NCBI GenBank assembly: GCA_963082975.1
Contig: OY720348.1
Coordinates: 65,745,719-65,809,718 of the forward strand
DNA: 64,000 bases
Direction of reading: 5' to 3'
Source of the DNA: Labia minor
Lineage: Eukaryota; Arthropoda; Insecta; Dermaptera; Spongiphoridae
Of this stretch, positions 10,745 to 22,741 are shown piece by piece. Every line of letters starts with the position of its first letter. Positions within the stretch are counted from its first letter, which is position 1. Position numbers and translations under genes: made by a program. The notes beneath the pieces are model-generated. The model made no database searches and was not told the origin of the DNA. It saw only the letters and a program-made list of their open reading frames with translations.

Positions 10745-11168
10745 AAAAAACCGCCATTAGGGAAAGCGACCTCGATATTAGCCAATGACGCCATTATTCC
10801 ATTTTGTTTAGAATGTCAACCTCAATTCTAATTTTTAATCACGTTTTTACTTAAATCATTCGTAATATTACTTTTGCAATCATGCAATTATTAATAATTT
10901 GAAAATTTGAATAATATATTTTAAAATTTTAAAAGTGAATCAATTATTTCGATGCAATTTTGTTGTGTTAATTTTAATTGTGTTCTTTATAATGTTATTT
11001 TAAAAATATTCATTTATTTAAATTAAAACTTTTTTTTTATTTCATGAAAATTAATGTGTTATAATTTTGATATAGTGAAAGTGTTTTGTATATGAGTAAT
11101 ATTATTTTCATAAATGTATTAATATTTGCTTGTTTTTCTTCATGGCTTGAAATTTTCTTTGAAACTTG
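10745..11168 (+). promoter_or_regulatory. Possible promoter and first exon
   Basis: After several kb of nearly pure AT, a patch of mixed composition appears at 10748-10830 with AGCCAATGACGCCATT, which contains a CCAAT-like and a CRE/AP-1-like core. An ACTTG|GTAAGC donor lies at 11168. This would suit a transcription start feeding the exon at 15448. The evidence is only compositional and motif-level. Confidence 0.2.
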
Positions 11169-11757
11169 GTAAGCTTATTTTATTTTTTTATTTATTGGTA
11201 TAATAATTCATGATCGATTCATTAAAAAGTTTCAGTTGAATATTATTACTAGCATCTTTTTTTATATATGAGTATTAAATAAAACTATTAGTGTCATTTT
11301 TATTTGAAGTTGTCAAATCTTCATTTAATTTAAATTTTAAATTCATTGAATCAAATAAAAATTCACCATTTCCATAGAATTTAACAAATTAATAGAAACT
11401 CAAAAAAATATCCTATACTTTTACTATTTTTGTTTAATTAGAATCTCAACTTTTCATTTTTTTCCCCTCTTCAATTTTGTTTATTCAAAACCCTTCAAAA
11501 ACAATTAGATGATTTTATTTAAGTATTTATAATATTTTTCTTTCTTTTTTTTGAGAATTCCAAGTTTGTTTAAATATATAAACAAAATTGATGAACAAAT
11601 GGTTAGTACGGATTTAGGTATAATAATATTCAGAGAGGATTTTCTATTTATCTACTATTACTTACTATTAATAATAATAATCCTAATGAAAAGTAAAATA
11701 AGATGAAAATTTATTTCTATAAAATATGTAATTTGTTTTCAATTTTCTATTTGCTAT

Positions 11758-11925
11758 CCTAAATCAATTCCAGATTTTTCCAAGTGGTAAGATACCTGGT
11801 TCTACCTTTTTTTTTAAGCCACGCCCCCTCCTTTGGGGTTGGTTCATCGAAATGCTTCCAGTTTGGTTAGTGATCAGACAGCATGGATGATGGATGGTCA
11901 ACTGTTTTAGTTTTGTAAAAAAAAG
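11758..11925 (+). repeat. Dispersed repeat, copy 2
   Basis: This is the second copy of the repeat at 8590-8735, sharing the GCCACGCCCCCTCCTTTGG and GATGGTCAACTGTT blocks. It is followed at about 11960-12080 by a segment similar to 20275-20390 (TTTATCTCTTAAACT and CTGCTAAAGTTTTCTCCAAA), so this interval is a mosaic of dispersed repeats. Confidence 0.65.
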
Positions 11926-12868
11926 CATGTAAATAGAATATCAATGGTTTTTTATATGCAAACTTTAATCCTTTTTATCTCTTAAACTAAAAGCGACCCG
12001 CAAAAATTGCATAAGAAAAGTTTATTTGGAATTAAAAACGGAACCCACTGCTAAAGTTTTCTCCAAATCCATGTCTTGATAACTCGATTGAATAATTACC
12101 AAAAATAATTTATTAAAAATTTATTCTAATACGCCGGTATATTATATAAATATTTTCATTAAGTATGTTCCCTCTCCCATCCTCTCTTGGGAAATCGCTC
12201 TTAGATTTACTTTTAAATGAATTGAAATAATATTTTGATTTAATATTTAAATAGAAGTCCCCCTTTCTTTTTTTCAATTCAAATAAATTTATAATTTTAT
12301 ATGGGTTAAATATAATGGCACACTTAGATAGGTTATTTCCACACTAAAATAGGAGATATGCAGATTGATAAATAAACATTTAAAAAATCTGATTTGAACA
12401 TTAAATTTGAGTACTTGCACACTAACCAGCTGCACATCAAATTAGGTCAAAATAAACATTAAATTAGATTCTTTGCACATTAAATTACGTTAACAATAAA
12501 AATATTCATTCGCACATTAAAACATTGCCATTAACTATTAAAATAATTTTTTTAAACATTATATAAATTTGCTGGTTATTAAAATAAGAGTATATTAATT
12601 TATATCTGAGAGGAAGGACAATATAGATGAACATTGAAAATATTTTAAAATGGAAAATTTGTAGGATCCACCTTATATTTTGTTTAATTTTATTCACATA
12701 GGAGAGGTTGAGAAAGGTGTGTGTTATTGTATGTTCTTATTCATATTTATATGTAAGTATATCAAAATAATACTGGTATTATATTTTTTAACAAATTTTA
12801 TTATAATAAATACATATATATATATATATATATGACATAGACTATTATAGATATAATAACATTTTTAT

Positions 12869-13150
12869 TTATAATCGAAACACACTTCTAAAATTGATTT
12901 TTTCATATTCCTCAAATGACTCCCACTTTTCATTTAATGAATTATATTGCGAGATTAATTCAGAAGTTAGTTTTTGAAAATGTGATTGTGATGAACATAC
13001 AAAATATTTATTAGATTTTTTTATTACAGTTTTATTTGATAATAATGGCCAGTGAAATGCATCTGTCCATAGTTTTAATTTTATAGCTGGTTTTAATGCA
13101 AAACATTTATAATTGGGACAACTAGGATTTCTTTCTTTGGTCCATTTCAA
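12869..13150 (-). pseudogene. Unrecognised ORF remnant inside the long-TIR element
   Basis: About 94 codons are open from near 13150 down to a stop at 12869, including KWTKERNPSCPNYKCF, LWTDAFHWP and YFVCSSQ. It is cut at its 5' side by the hAT terminus at 13168. No family was recognised. It may be the C-terminal part of the surrounding element's own protein. The codons upstream of 13168 in the same frame come from the hAT end and are not part of it. Confidence 0.4.
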
Positions 13151-13167
13151 AAGAAGATTATTTAAAG

Positions 13168-13210
13168 CAGGGGTGAGCAACCTTTTTAACCCACGGGCCA
13201 ATTTCAATTT
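13168..13210 (+). mobile_element. hAT terminal sequence
   Basis: CAGGGGTGAGCAACCTTTTT followed by AACCCACGGGCC is a typical hAT end, and GCGGGCCGCA follows. It lies 3' of the minus-strand hAT transposase at 13471-15117, so it is read as that element's 3' terminus. The opposite terminus was not found near 15120, so the 5' end appears lost. Confidence 0.65.
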
Positions 13211-13470
13211 TAAAATTTTGTTGCGGGCCGCACTTACTAATAATTTACAAAGCTTTATATATATACTAATAAACATTATAATATAAAAATACAAAATTAA
13301 AAAAGTAAATATTTCATATAATAATATAATTTTGATGCGACAAGAAAAGAACATAAATGCAAAATTTAAAAAAGTAAATATTTTATATAATTATAAGTGA
13401 ATATTATAAGTGTACATAAATGTTAATGCAAAATAAAAGAAGAACAGAAAAACTAATTTACTTGAAAACT

Positions 13471-15117
13471 TTAATGAGAAATTTGGCAATGTTTTTTTGA
13501 TATAAGCTGATCAATATCAGCCGGTATTGATGAAGTAGCTACACGTATGCAGCTTTCTAATCGAGCATCACTCAGTCTTGAACAGTGGTCATTTTTTATT
13601 AATTTCATGGTTGAAAATAATTGTTCGCATACATAAGTACTTCCGAAAAGAGATATCATTTGCTTTGCATTTTTCGTCAAAAGCGGAAATTTCTCAGGGC
13701 TCACAAAAGATTTATAAAAATTATCGATGTTTACTGAGGGAAATTTTTTAAATCGGTATTATATTCTGAATCATAATCACTTCCATTTGAAAGTTTTCAG
13801 GAACTGTATCCACATCGATATTATAAATGGTGAAGAAAACATTTTCATGGAAACCGCTATCTTCTCAGTTTTGAACATTTGGAATCGTAATTGAAATTCG
13901 TTGATTAAAATGTCTATATATTGTACGTATTTTTGAGAAGTAGTAACGTTTTCTTTTTCTAAATATGGAAAGTGAAACACATTATTCTGCAAAAGATGTT
14001 GTTTCCACAATTTTAATTTGCGCTCAAAGCCTTGAATTTTATCATACAAATTGTGAATAAACTGTCCTTTGCCTTGAAGTTCGACATTAAGATCACCGAG
14101 ATGCTGAGTTATGTCGATAAGAAACGCAAAATCGCACATCCATTCTTTATCACCAAAATGAGGAAAGGCATATTCCTTCATATCCAAGAACAATTGTATT
14201 TCACTTTTTAAGGCGTATACTCTTTTTAGCACTACTAAGCCAACGTACTTCGGTATTGAAAACCACGTCGCCATATTCAGTTTCTAAATTGTTCAGGAAT
14301 TCTTTAAATTCACGGTGATTTAACCCGCGCGACTTTATAAAATTGATTAATTTAATTATTGGTACTGTGACATGTGGAAAATTCAATCTTTTCGCACACA
14401 AAATTTCCTGGTGAATTATACAGTGGTTAATGAATATTTCTCTTCCTGTGACCTTCTTAATGTCTTGAAATAGCCTTCCCGATACTCCTACATTCATGCT
14501 TGACATTGCTGGTGCTCCATCTGTTGATATACCAATAATCTTCTCTAATAAAATAGAAAATTTTTCCAACACCGACATTAGTTCATCATACAGTTCTTTG
14601 CCGGTTGTAGTCCCTTGCATTGGAACCAGTGAACACAATTCTTCAGTAATATTAAATTTAGTGTCAATACCACGTAAAAATATATCAAGTTGTGCTGTAT
14701 CGCTAATGTCGCAGCTCTCATCAAGTGCCAAAGAACAGTATTCGAATATTGCAATGCGTTCACGAAGCGTTGTTGCTATGTTCTCGGACAAGTCGTCGAT
14801 TCTCCTTGCAATAATAATGTTTGAAATAATATTTATTTTATCAGGAAATGCTATTTCTGCAACAGCAGTCAGACATTCTTTTATCATCTCTCCATCCGCA
14901 AAGGGTTTCATTTTTTTTGCCAGTATTTGACTGACAACAAAACTAGCCAAATTATTAATATTCCGAATAAAAGTAATTTACAAATTTCATCATCATTCTT
15001 CTTTTGCCACTTTTCTAGAAATAATTTTGAAACTTTATCGAATACTTTTTCTGTGTAACATTCTTGTAATCGATGAATGTCCTTTTTTAATTCGCTTGCA
15101 AAATTTGAGCCTCTTAT
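13471..15117 (-). pseudogene. Broken hAT transposase (GTF2IRD2/ZBED-like clade)
   Basis: Minus-strand frames read in order give the hAT core in three pieces. 14950-14201 carries SQILAKKMKPFADGEMIKEC, the catalytic-region stretch FEYCSLALDESCDISDTAQL, ISTDGAPAMSS and NHCIIHQEILCAKRL. 14274-13777 holds HFGDKEWMCDFAFLIDITQH. 13704-13471 carries the C-terminal dimerisation part with YVCEQLFSTMKLIK. At least two frameshifts and an upstream stop separate the pieces, so no intact protein is made. This clade of DDE transposases is common in insects; GTF2IRD2 is a domesticated vertebrate relative. The N-terminal zinc finger was not found. Confidence 0.9.
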
Positions 15118-15447
15118 TTTTTTTTAACAAAGTTTTAGTGTTTTAATTTTATTTTATTGTTCCTAAATAGAATTGTATTGTTTCTAAAATTGTTTTAGTG
15201 CTCAAAGATTTTTTTAATGTTTCTAAGCTTATTTTAATGTGCAACCACTTTTTTTAGTGTTCAATATATTATATTCAAGTGTATTATTTTAAAAAATGTT
15301 CATGATATTTTTTTAGTGTTAGAGAGTTTAAATTTAATGTTCAAATACCATATTCAAATGTGCTGAAAAATGGCACCCATTTTATATTCAATTAACAAAT
15401 AAAATAAATACATTTGTTTTTATTATTTTTCTATAACTTTGTTTTAG

Positions 15448-15565
15448 ACAATGCAGCATTTCAACCATCCAAATTCATCAACTTCTTGCATTTCGCTGCA
15501 TCACTTCATCTTCAATGTTAGCCCTCTTTTTTGCAGTCTTCTCATCAGCACCCACCTTTGAAACG
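15448..15565 (+). CDS. Putative exon with a signal-like N-terminus
   Basis: The acceptor is ACTTTGTTTTAG| and the donor AAACG|GTAAGT. The ATG at 15515 opens MLALFFAVFSSAPTFET, a hydrophobic leader, in phase 0 to the donor. Joined to 18823-18885 it completes a 37-codon frame. This may be a small secreted peptide or a chance frame in a non-coding RNA. The 3.3-kb intron is much longer than the other introns in the window. Confidence 0.35.
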
Positions 15566-15599
15566 GTAAGTAATCCTCCATTCTTTTTATGGTATTCAA

Positions 15600-18068
15600 G
15601 ATAGAATTTATAGAAATATTAATTGTTTACCTATAGATTGTCTGTATTTTAAAATAAATCAAATTTTCCCTAAAAGTCATATCATGGCCTTAATAAAAAA
15701 GCAATCTTAATTTGTAAAATATTTAAATTCCATTTTTTTTATTTCATTCTTCATAAAATAATTGAATTTTATTTTTCAAAGTAATATTAAAATAAATATC
15801 CAGATAAATATTATACATTCTTTATTCTCACTTTAATCTATCATGGATTTAATAAATAATATTTTTCTATAAGTAATTTTTTTTTTTTTTTTGTAATTTG
15901 GAGAAAACAATAGAATAGAATAAAAAAGAAAATGTTTTATGCATTATACTATTTTTCGTTTAGGTTAACATTGTTTTCTGACTTTTTTAGTACATTTATT
16001 AATTTATTTGAATAAAACAACTTTTAAAATTTTTTCTTAATCCTATGTATAGAATTGGAAAATCAAATTTAAATAGATTTCATAATCTTTAATTTCCATA
16101 TCAGATGTTGATTTCATTTTAATTAATACTAATACTACCATCAGAAAACTGATTATTTTTTCATAAAATCATAAAGAAAATATTTTTGAATTTAAAATAG
16201 GATAGATATTGATTAATTCGTTGTAGGTATACTAAAAATAAAATAATAAAATAGTAAATAACCTAGAAATTTATAAATAATTAATTAATTTAATTATAAT
16301 CTGACTCGTTAAATTATAGAATACAGTTTATTCTGTATATGTTTGTTATTGGCATATAAAATATTTTTTTATGACTGAAAAATAATAGGAGAGGGATTAC
16401 ACTACACAATATACTTGAATTAAGTTGCTTCCTGTTTTCTTTTTCTTTACCCTGGGTTCTGGGACTTCTTCAATGATAATATATCATGGATTTTATATTT
16501 TCTATAATATTATCAATTAACAATTATAGAATGTAGTAACTAACCTCTCTAAATAATAATAATAATAATAAATTTAAAGTTATATTAATAATCTTTTGTT
16601 TTTTCTTAATAATAATTTTAAATAGTTTATTCAGAATCAAAACAAAATTTATTAGTCAAATTGAATAAAAATAAATCGCTTATGAGATTTCGTCCTAAAT
16701 CTTTGAATAAAATTACTTACCTATTATTACTTACCCTCCAAGGATTACTGGCAGTTTGATGGTCAACTTTTTCTAAAATTGTCCTTAAATCTTGTGTTTA
16801 TAATAATTCATTAATCAATAAATTCATATTAATACTTTTTATATTGAAGTAACTTGGTTTAATTTTTAAAAATTATATTTTTAATATAAAGAAACAACAA
16901 TAACTATCGAATAATGTATTCTCTTCTTATTATTAATATTAATGTATAATATATATATATATTCAATTAAAATAATACTTTGTGTTCAGAATTATAAAAT
17001 AATTAATAATAAACTATAAAACAACTGTTATTTTTCTTATTTCTTTAAAAAAATAAAAATTGGTTTGGTTGACCGTAAAAGGGATAATAAAGGAAATAAA
17101 GGATTTTTAATTGGGTTTATTTATTTGTTCTTAATAATAGCGTATCTTAAATAATCACAAATTATAGAAATATTTTTGCTTTTATTCAACATATTTAAAA
17201 TAGTTATAAAGTTACAAATTGCTTAGACAAAAAAAAAAAATAAATACAATTATTAATATATTAATTTTTTTTTTTACAAATATGCATATATGGAAATTAA
17301 AATGATTGAAATGATTAATGAAATTATCACATAGCTAGGTCTCCCGTAATAAAATAAAAAAATAAAATAAAATATAAATACATGTTTTATAGTATATTTG
17401 AGGGTTTTAGTTAAATAAATGCGTAATATATAACCAAGTTATACTATAATTATTAGGAGTATTTATTTTAAAATAATATAATTTGATTTTTTTTTTTGTT
17501 TTCAAGTTAACTAATAATATGGCAGGATCATGATAAATAAATATATATATTTAAGATTTAAGATGTAGGTATTATCTTTATCTTATTACAACTATTATAT
17601 AAACTATTATAAATGATTTAAAAAAATTAAAGATTCATATTGAATAATAAAAAAAATGCCAAATAGATTAAATTTTTTATTATTTTTTTAATTAAATATA
17701 TATATTAATTGATAATACAAATGACAGACACTATAATATATTTTATAAGAAAACAATTTGATATTTAGAATAATGCATGTGGATAAATAAATAAATAAAT
17801 ATATTAATAAAACTGTTTTTATTAACTCTAGATTTATTTTACAAAAATTAAAAAAAAATCTCTTCATGGGTTAAAATAAATTTAATTAAAAACTTAATGT
17901 ATATTGTTTTAAGCTTTTTTGCATCTAATTTTCAATACATATAAATATTTATAAATTGCAATGCAAAAAACAAAATAATATATATATATATATGTAAAAT
18001 AATTATTAGCAAATTCATTTTTATTAATATAATTTATTTAATTTAATAAGTACACTTATTAATAAATA

Positions 18069-18104
<36 letters not shown>

Positions 18105-18240
18105 TAAAGATGAGTTTTTCATTAAGAAAATATAATGAAAATTCATCTTGTATTGTATATGATTCAACACAAATAAATTTAAGTGTTGAAAAAAAAAAAA
18201 TATATATATATATAATACAATTAATATAAAATTCAAAAAT
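15600..18240. other. No gene recognised; AT-rich with simple repeats
   Basis: Mostly homopolymer-like A/T DNA with (TA)n tracts near 16938, 17975 and 18070, and AAT/ATA repeats near 16550. If the 15448 and 18823 segments belong together, this is intronic. Confidence 0.6.
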
Positions 18241-18254
18241 CACATTTAAAAGTC

Positions 18255-18640
18255 AAGAGGAAAGAATCTTGTTTGGTTTATCCATCCCCTATCCTCCACT
18301 AACCCAAACCATCCCCTTTCAAGTACGACAAACCTTATATACCCTCGTATGCCTCTCTTCCCCGCGTGCGGGGGCCCGAAGGCAGTCGACCTCGGCCGAG
18401 TCTTGACGAAGCAGGCCAGTGGGAGGGAGGTAACCACGCCTCCATGTTCGCTCGCTGCTCCGAGAAGCGGAGACCTGAGTCACCTCCCCTCCACAAAGCT
18501 CGGCCGAGAGTGGCCCGAGTGGCCTTTGCCTTGGGACATCCGCACGCGCGGTGTGTGTTGACAGGGGTATTAGGATTGCAGGAGCGGTATGGGAGGATTA
18601 AGGAAATTGGATAAGGCATGAAATGAAAGGGGGGGTTCAT
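18255..18640. other. Sharp GC-rich, CpG-rich island
   Basis: This 0.4-kb patch is visibly GC-rich while its flanks are almost pure AT, including (TA)n tracts on its left. It contains the palindrome CTCGGCCGAG twice (18391-18400 and 18499-18508) and a GCGTGCGGGGGCCC block. Open frames occur on both strands simply because stops are rare in such DNA, and none looks like a known protein. It may be part of a non-LTR retrotransposon or other inserted DNA. It lies in the putative 15565-18823 intron. Confidence 0.6.
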
Positions 18641-18822
18641 TTTTATAAATTATATTTATTGAACTGTGAAATAGTATATAAATATTACATTTAATGTATG
18701 ACTTTTGAAAATTTAATTTTGTTTATTATATATACATCTATCATTTTAATTACATTTGAATAATTATGTTTTTATTTGATTTACATTAAATATTTTATTT
18801 TATTTTAATTTTTTTTTTACAG

Positions 18823-18885
18823 ATTTTTCCATACTTGGCTTTCTCACAATACAAGTCTGCATTCATCATCGAAAAGTTTAACTAA
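18823..18885 (+). CDS. Putative terminal exon
   Basis: A long T-tract and ACAG| acceptor precede an open frame IFPYLAFSQYKSAFIIEKFN ending in TAA at 18883-18885. AATAAA-type polyadenylation signals follow near 18931. The frame joins in phase 0 with 15515-15565. No homologue was recognised. Confidence 0.35.
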   Translation: MFPYLAFSQYKSAFIIEKFN

Positions 18886-18949
18886 AAAATGAAATAATAA
18901 TTTAACTATATTTTAAATAGCTTTTTTAATAAAATTGTATTATTGAATG

Positions 18950-19790
18950 AATATTTATTGTATCAATGCATTTAAAATAAAATTCGTACTATATATCTAT
19001 TTAATTAATTACTCACATTGGATTAAAAACATTTATTGCTTTATATACATGACATATAAATAAATTCTTTATATTTATTCATTTTTACATCAGTAAAAGT
19101 TTAAAATTAATTTTCATAATCAGAATATGACATTTAAGTAAAGATGGAAGATTACTGGAATCTCACAAACTGGAAAAAAAAATTCATTCAATTTTTATAC
19201 TATATTTAAAATTAACTGAACCTGGATTATTTTTAAATAAATTTATCTAATACTTTTTATAGATATATAATTAGTAATTATTTTTCTTATATAAGATATA
19301 ATTTCTTATTATAAATACAATATTGTTATTATATTTTTTGGTTTTAATATAATAAAATAAAATTGGTGGTATGTATATATTTCAAATATTATTTAATATA
19401 ACTTCAAATTAATTTTTCAAATTCAATTCAATTCAATATTAATAAAATTTATGAATTAATTCATATACCTAATTTTATCATTTTTAACACAGAATGAAGC
19501 TAAAATATTAAATTACTTTAATTAAAAATAGTTGAGTATCTTTTTTTATTTTAGGACCTAATTATAATTCTACTTTACAAAAGTATTCAGAAAAAATCTA
19601 CAAAAGAGGTAGGTAATCGTACAAGTATTATATTTGGTAGAGTAATATTAAACCTTCACTTTTACTTTTCGAAGATATTTAAAATTTTCTATTTCGAATA
19701 CTTGACATCCAAAGATTAGACAAACAAGAAATTGAAAAATAAAAATTCAATTAACTAAAAAAAAAATGAATTCTTTTTTTAATTTATTTT
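18950..19790. other. No gene recognised; AT-rich interval
   Basis: Downstream of the putative terminal exon. Several AATAAA motifs lie at the left edge, and no repeat, ORF or splice-bounded island stands out. Confidence 0.6.
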
Positions 19791-19792
19791 TA

Positions 19793-20110
19793 CTATCTTG
19801 CCAGAGATAGTATTGCGATCACGAAAATTTTTCATCTCGAGATGTTGATGTTTTTATACGTTTTGAAGGTTCCTGAATCATTTTCACTAAGGTTGAGAAA
19901 GATGTATGTGTGTGTATGTGTATGTATGTATGTATGTATGTATGTGTGTATGTAGACAAGATTACGCAAAAACGGTTTGAGCTAGAATCATGAAATTATT
20001 TTTATTTGCATTTGATCTCTAGGTTCTTTTTAGCTAGGCTTCGCATTCATATTTATGTTAAATTTTTATGAGCATGGTGTGTTTTTAAAACCTTTTTCTC
20101 AAGTTCCATA
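19793..20110 (+). repeat. Dispersed repeat with hairpin end and (GTAT)n tract
   Basis: The segment starts with a short hairpin, CTATCTTGCCAGAGATAG, followed by TATTGCGATCACGAAAATTT. It contains a (GTAT/GTGT)n microsatellite at about 19902-19954 and an ACGCAAAAACGGTTTGAGCT block. The inverted copy occurs at 22560-22741 plus 23878-23945, where a hAT element splits it. It has no coding frame. A Helitron-like end is conceivable, but the CTRR terminus is not seen. Confidence 0.65.
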
Positions 20111-20654
20111 ACTCAGATTTAAACCTTTGATCTTTGCATTCCGATGAAATGAATCCTAAATGTTAAAAAAAAATTAATATAAAATAAACTCAATTTATTG
20201 TCCCAATAGACCCCACAAATTAAAGTAAAAACATGATATTTGAAAATATAATAAAGTTTAATTGGCAATTAGGTTTGATAATTTTTATCTCGTAAACTGG
20301 AAGGGACCGCCACATACTCTTTTGTATGGAATCAAAAAAGGAATCCACTGTTAAAGTTTTATCCAAATCCATACATTGGGTTTAAATATTTAAATTTTAC
20401 TATGTCTAAATAAATATCTTAAAAATTTAAATAAAGAAACATATCCCGAAAATTCAAAACATTTTCATTTAATTGTGGTACAAATTTTATAGGAGCCTAC
20501 AACAAGCAAAATCAATTATATTCTTATTTAAAAAATAAAATAAAATAGAATTATTTGAAGAAATAGCTAAAAGAAAAATCAAATTTCATTTTAAGTAAAA
20601 AACCAGCAAATAAAGGTTAGTGAAATTAACAATTATAAATTTATAAATATATTA

Positions 20655-21305
20655 CAGTGGCGCAACAAGGTTTTTTTAGGGTTTTAACCCCCCACCCTCC
20701 CCAGAAGAGAAAAAAAATTCAAATTGCTATATATTATGTACTATATTATAAATAGAAAAGAAAAAATATACAATAAAATGTACTTTGACACCTCTTTAAA
20801 CTACCCTTACTTATGGTCCGATCTTGTCCAAAAACAATCCAATCGCCCCGTCATTCCCCCCAAAAAAACATCTAAATTTCAAGACAATATCTCATTTTGT
20901 TTAGAAGTAATCTCGGTAACGTACGGCCGGCCGGCCGGTTCAAAAACTTTTTTCCAGTTTTGGATTCAAAACCGTCTGAAAAGTGGAGATCTCAAAAAAT
21001 CTCCGAGCAAAAATTTTCAAAATTTTCCGATCATCGTATAATCTATCCTTATTTCATGAGGAAAGCTAAAATGATTTACTTATAGCTGGAAAAAAATATT
21101 TTCTTTCTAAAACTGTGAATACGCGTAAATAAAATACAAAATTAAATTTTTTTGCCAGATTTTGTAAAATCAGTGTTTCATTTACAAAACATTTTTTAAA
21201 AAAAATCTTGAGAGAGCCCGGGGGGGGGGGGGGGGGGCGCCATCGGAAGGTGGAACGGTTAGTTAAACCCCCCCCCCCCAGGATAAAATCCTGATTGCGC
21301 CACTG
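20655..21305. mobile_element. Complete CAGTGGCGCAA-type TIR element, 651 bp
   Basis: CAGTGGCGCAA at 20655 and TTGCGCCACTG ending at 21305 form an 11-bp perfect inverted repeat flanked by TA on both sides, as in Tc1/mariner-like insertions. Long C-runs and a G-run lie near the ends, and a CGGCCGGCCGGCCGG tract near 20924. No transposase frame is credible. This copy provides the template for recognising the split copy at 181-262 and 5978-6204. Confidence 0.8.
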
Positions 21306-21654
21306 TATATTATAAATATTTTATCAAGTTATTTCAATTAATTTGTATCATTGTAGGAAACAAATTTTTGATGGGTCATTTTTAGAAAACCCATTTAACA
21401 ATTGTAATAATTAAAAAATTGTAAAATTTTTAAAGTTTATAATAATAAATTCTAATATTATAAATTTGTTAAAGGCTCGGTGTTCCAGGTACTATATTAC
21501 TTATGATACCTATGTGCTTATTATTCTACATATATTATTATTTGAAATATAAGAAAAATAAATAAAAATTATATAAACAAGTAGCTATGAAATATTAAAA
21601 AAAAAAATTAATAAATCGTCTTTAAATATATAAATTATACAATAGAATAGTATG

Positions 21655-21760
21655 TATTAAAAGGAATGAAAAAACTCCACGTATAGAGGGTAATTTTTCC
21701 CGGATTATTTTCGTTCCCGGGAAACGGGATTCCAGGGAAATTTTAAAAAATACTAAATTA
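21655..21760. other. Small mixed-composition patch, unrecognised
   Basis: TTCCCGGATTATTTTCGTTC and CCCGGGAAACGGGATTCC stand out from AT-rich flanks and are partly palindromic. No ORF, TIR pair or known motif could be assigned. The flanking intervals 21306-21654 and 21761-22495 show only AT-rich DNA and simple tracts. Confidence 0.3.
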
Positions 21761-22499
21761 GAGGTGGAAATTGTAAAAAGTTTTTTGCAAAAAAATAAAA
21801 TAAATTAAATTAAAAAAAAATTTGTTTTTCTTATTTTGGTTTTTCTTTACTGTATTTATCTGTGATTTGGATGTTTTTGATATTTTTTTTTATCACCACC
21901 CAAAAAGGCGGACTGAAATAACATACAAAATGTTTGAATATATATATATATCTTGAATAAATAAATAAATAATATTTATTTATTTATCAAAAAATATAAT
22001 TATGTCTTTACCTTTGTATTTATTAAAGCTTTGTGGTTATTTTGATAATTATTAAGGAAATTTTTATAAAAAAAAAATAGCGTCAAAATTGAGGAAACAC
22101 AACATCAGAGTAACATATAAACCACATAAACAAATGTCTTCTCTCACCTCAAATATAAAAGACGAAATTAAAAACGAAAATAAGAGTTTATAAGGTAACT
22201 TGTGAATGTAAATTAGCTGGAGTGTCTCCACTCGACTATCTCGCAATTTGAATTGGATTAAATAACATAATATATTATATTTAAATTAAATTTAATTAAT
22301 TACAAATTATAAATAATAAATATTAAACCAGCGCATGTTTGGCTTTTTGTTAATGGCACCACGTCACGTGTTGGCGCGTGAGATTTGCAGTGTTAAAAAA
22401 TTAATTCTGGTAATTTCAGCGATTTCAATCAAGCTGAAATTATATATATAGCAGTTTTATACAATTATTAATCATGTGAAAAATTATTAAACATAAATC

Positions 22500-22575
22500 T
22501 TTATTTTTGCGGTCACTTTAGAGGAAAAAAAATCAAAACGTTGTAAGTAATGACCCTCTTCCGGTTGAGCTACAT
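22500..22575 (+). repeat. Dispersed repeat, inverted partner at 28722-28800
   Basis: GCGGTCACTTTAGAGGAAAA and ACCCTCTTCCGGTTGAGC match, in reverse orientation, 28722-28800 (GCTCATTCGGAAGAGGACC and ACTGACCGTAAAAATAACG). It runs directly into the repeat ending at 22741 and may be part of the same element. Confidence 0.6.
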
Positions 22576-22741
22576 TTCTCAAAAGTTGATAGAAAACTAT
22601 GAATTTTGAATAATGCTCATGTACCAAATTTCATCATTCTAGCTCAAACCGTTTTTGCGTAATCTTGGTTACATACATACACACACACACAGACATTTTT
22701 CTCAACCTTAGTGAAAATGATTCTTCAAAACGTATAAAAAC
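22576..22741 (-). repeat. Dispersed repeat split by a hAT element, part 1
   Basis: This is the reverse complement of part of 19850-20010. It includes TAGCTCAAACCGTTTTTGCG, a (CA)n tract and CTCAACCTTAGTGAAAATGA. It stops at CGTATAAAAAC (22741), where the hAT element begins, and resumes at 23878. Confidence 0.8.

Larger units (their letters stand above)
12304..15389. mobile_element. Long-TIR element with CACATTAAA subterminal motifs
   Basis: Left DNA (about 12304-12560) and right DNA (about 15125-15389, inverted) share a terminal AATATAATGG/ATAAAATGGG-type start and a TTGAACATTAAATTT block. Both arms carry many spaced copies of GCACATTAAA, GAACATTAAA and GCACACTAA. Motifs of this kind are commonly transposase-binding sites. 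The interior holds a minus-strand ORF remnant (12869-13150) and a broken hAT transposase (13471-15117). Ends are approximate and the superfamily is unknown. Confidence 0.5.

Noticed and set aside
14496-14930. Plus-strand 144-codon frame
   Set aside because: It is the antisense shadow of the hAT transposase fragment at 14201-14950, which has clear family motifs.
18246-18640. Several overlapping 63-101-codon frames in the GC-rich island
   Set aside because: Frames are open on both strands because stop codons are rare in GC-rich DNA; none shows domain motifs.
19793-20110. Helitron 3' end
   Set aside because: A terminal hairpin is present but the CTRR end and a TC start were not found.
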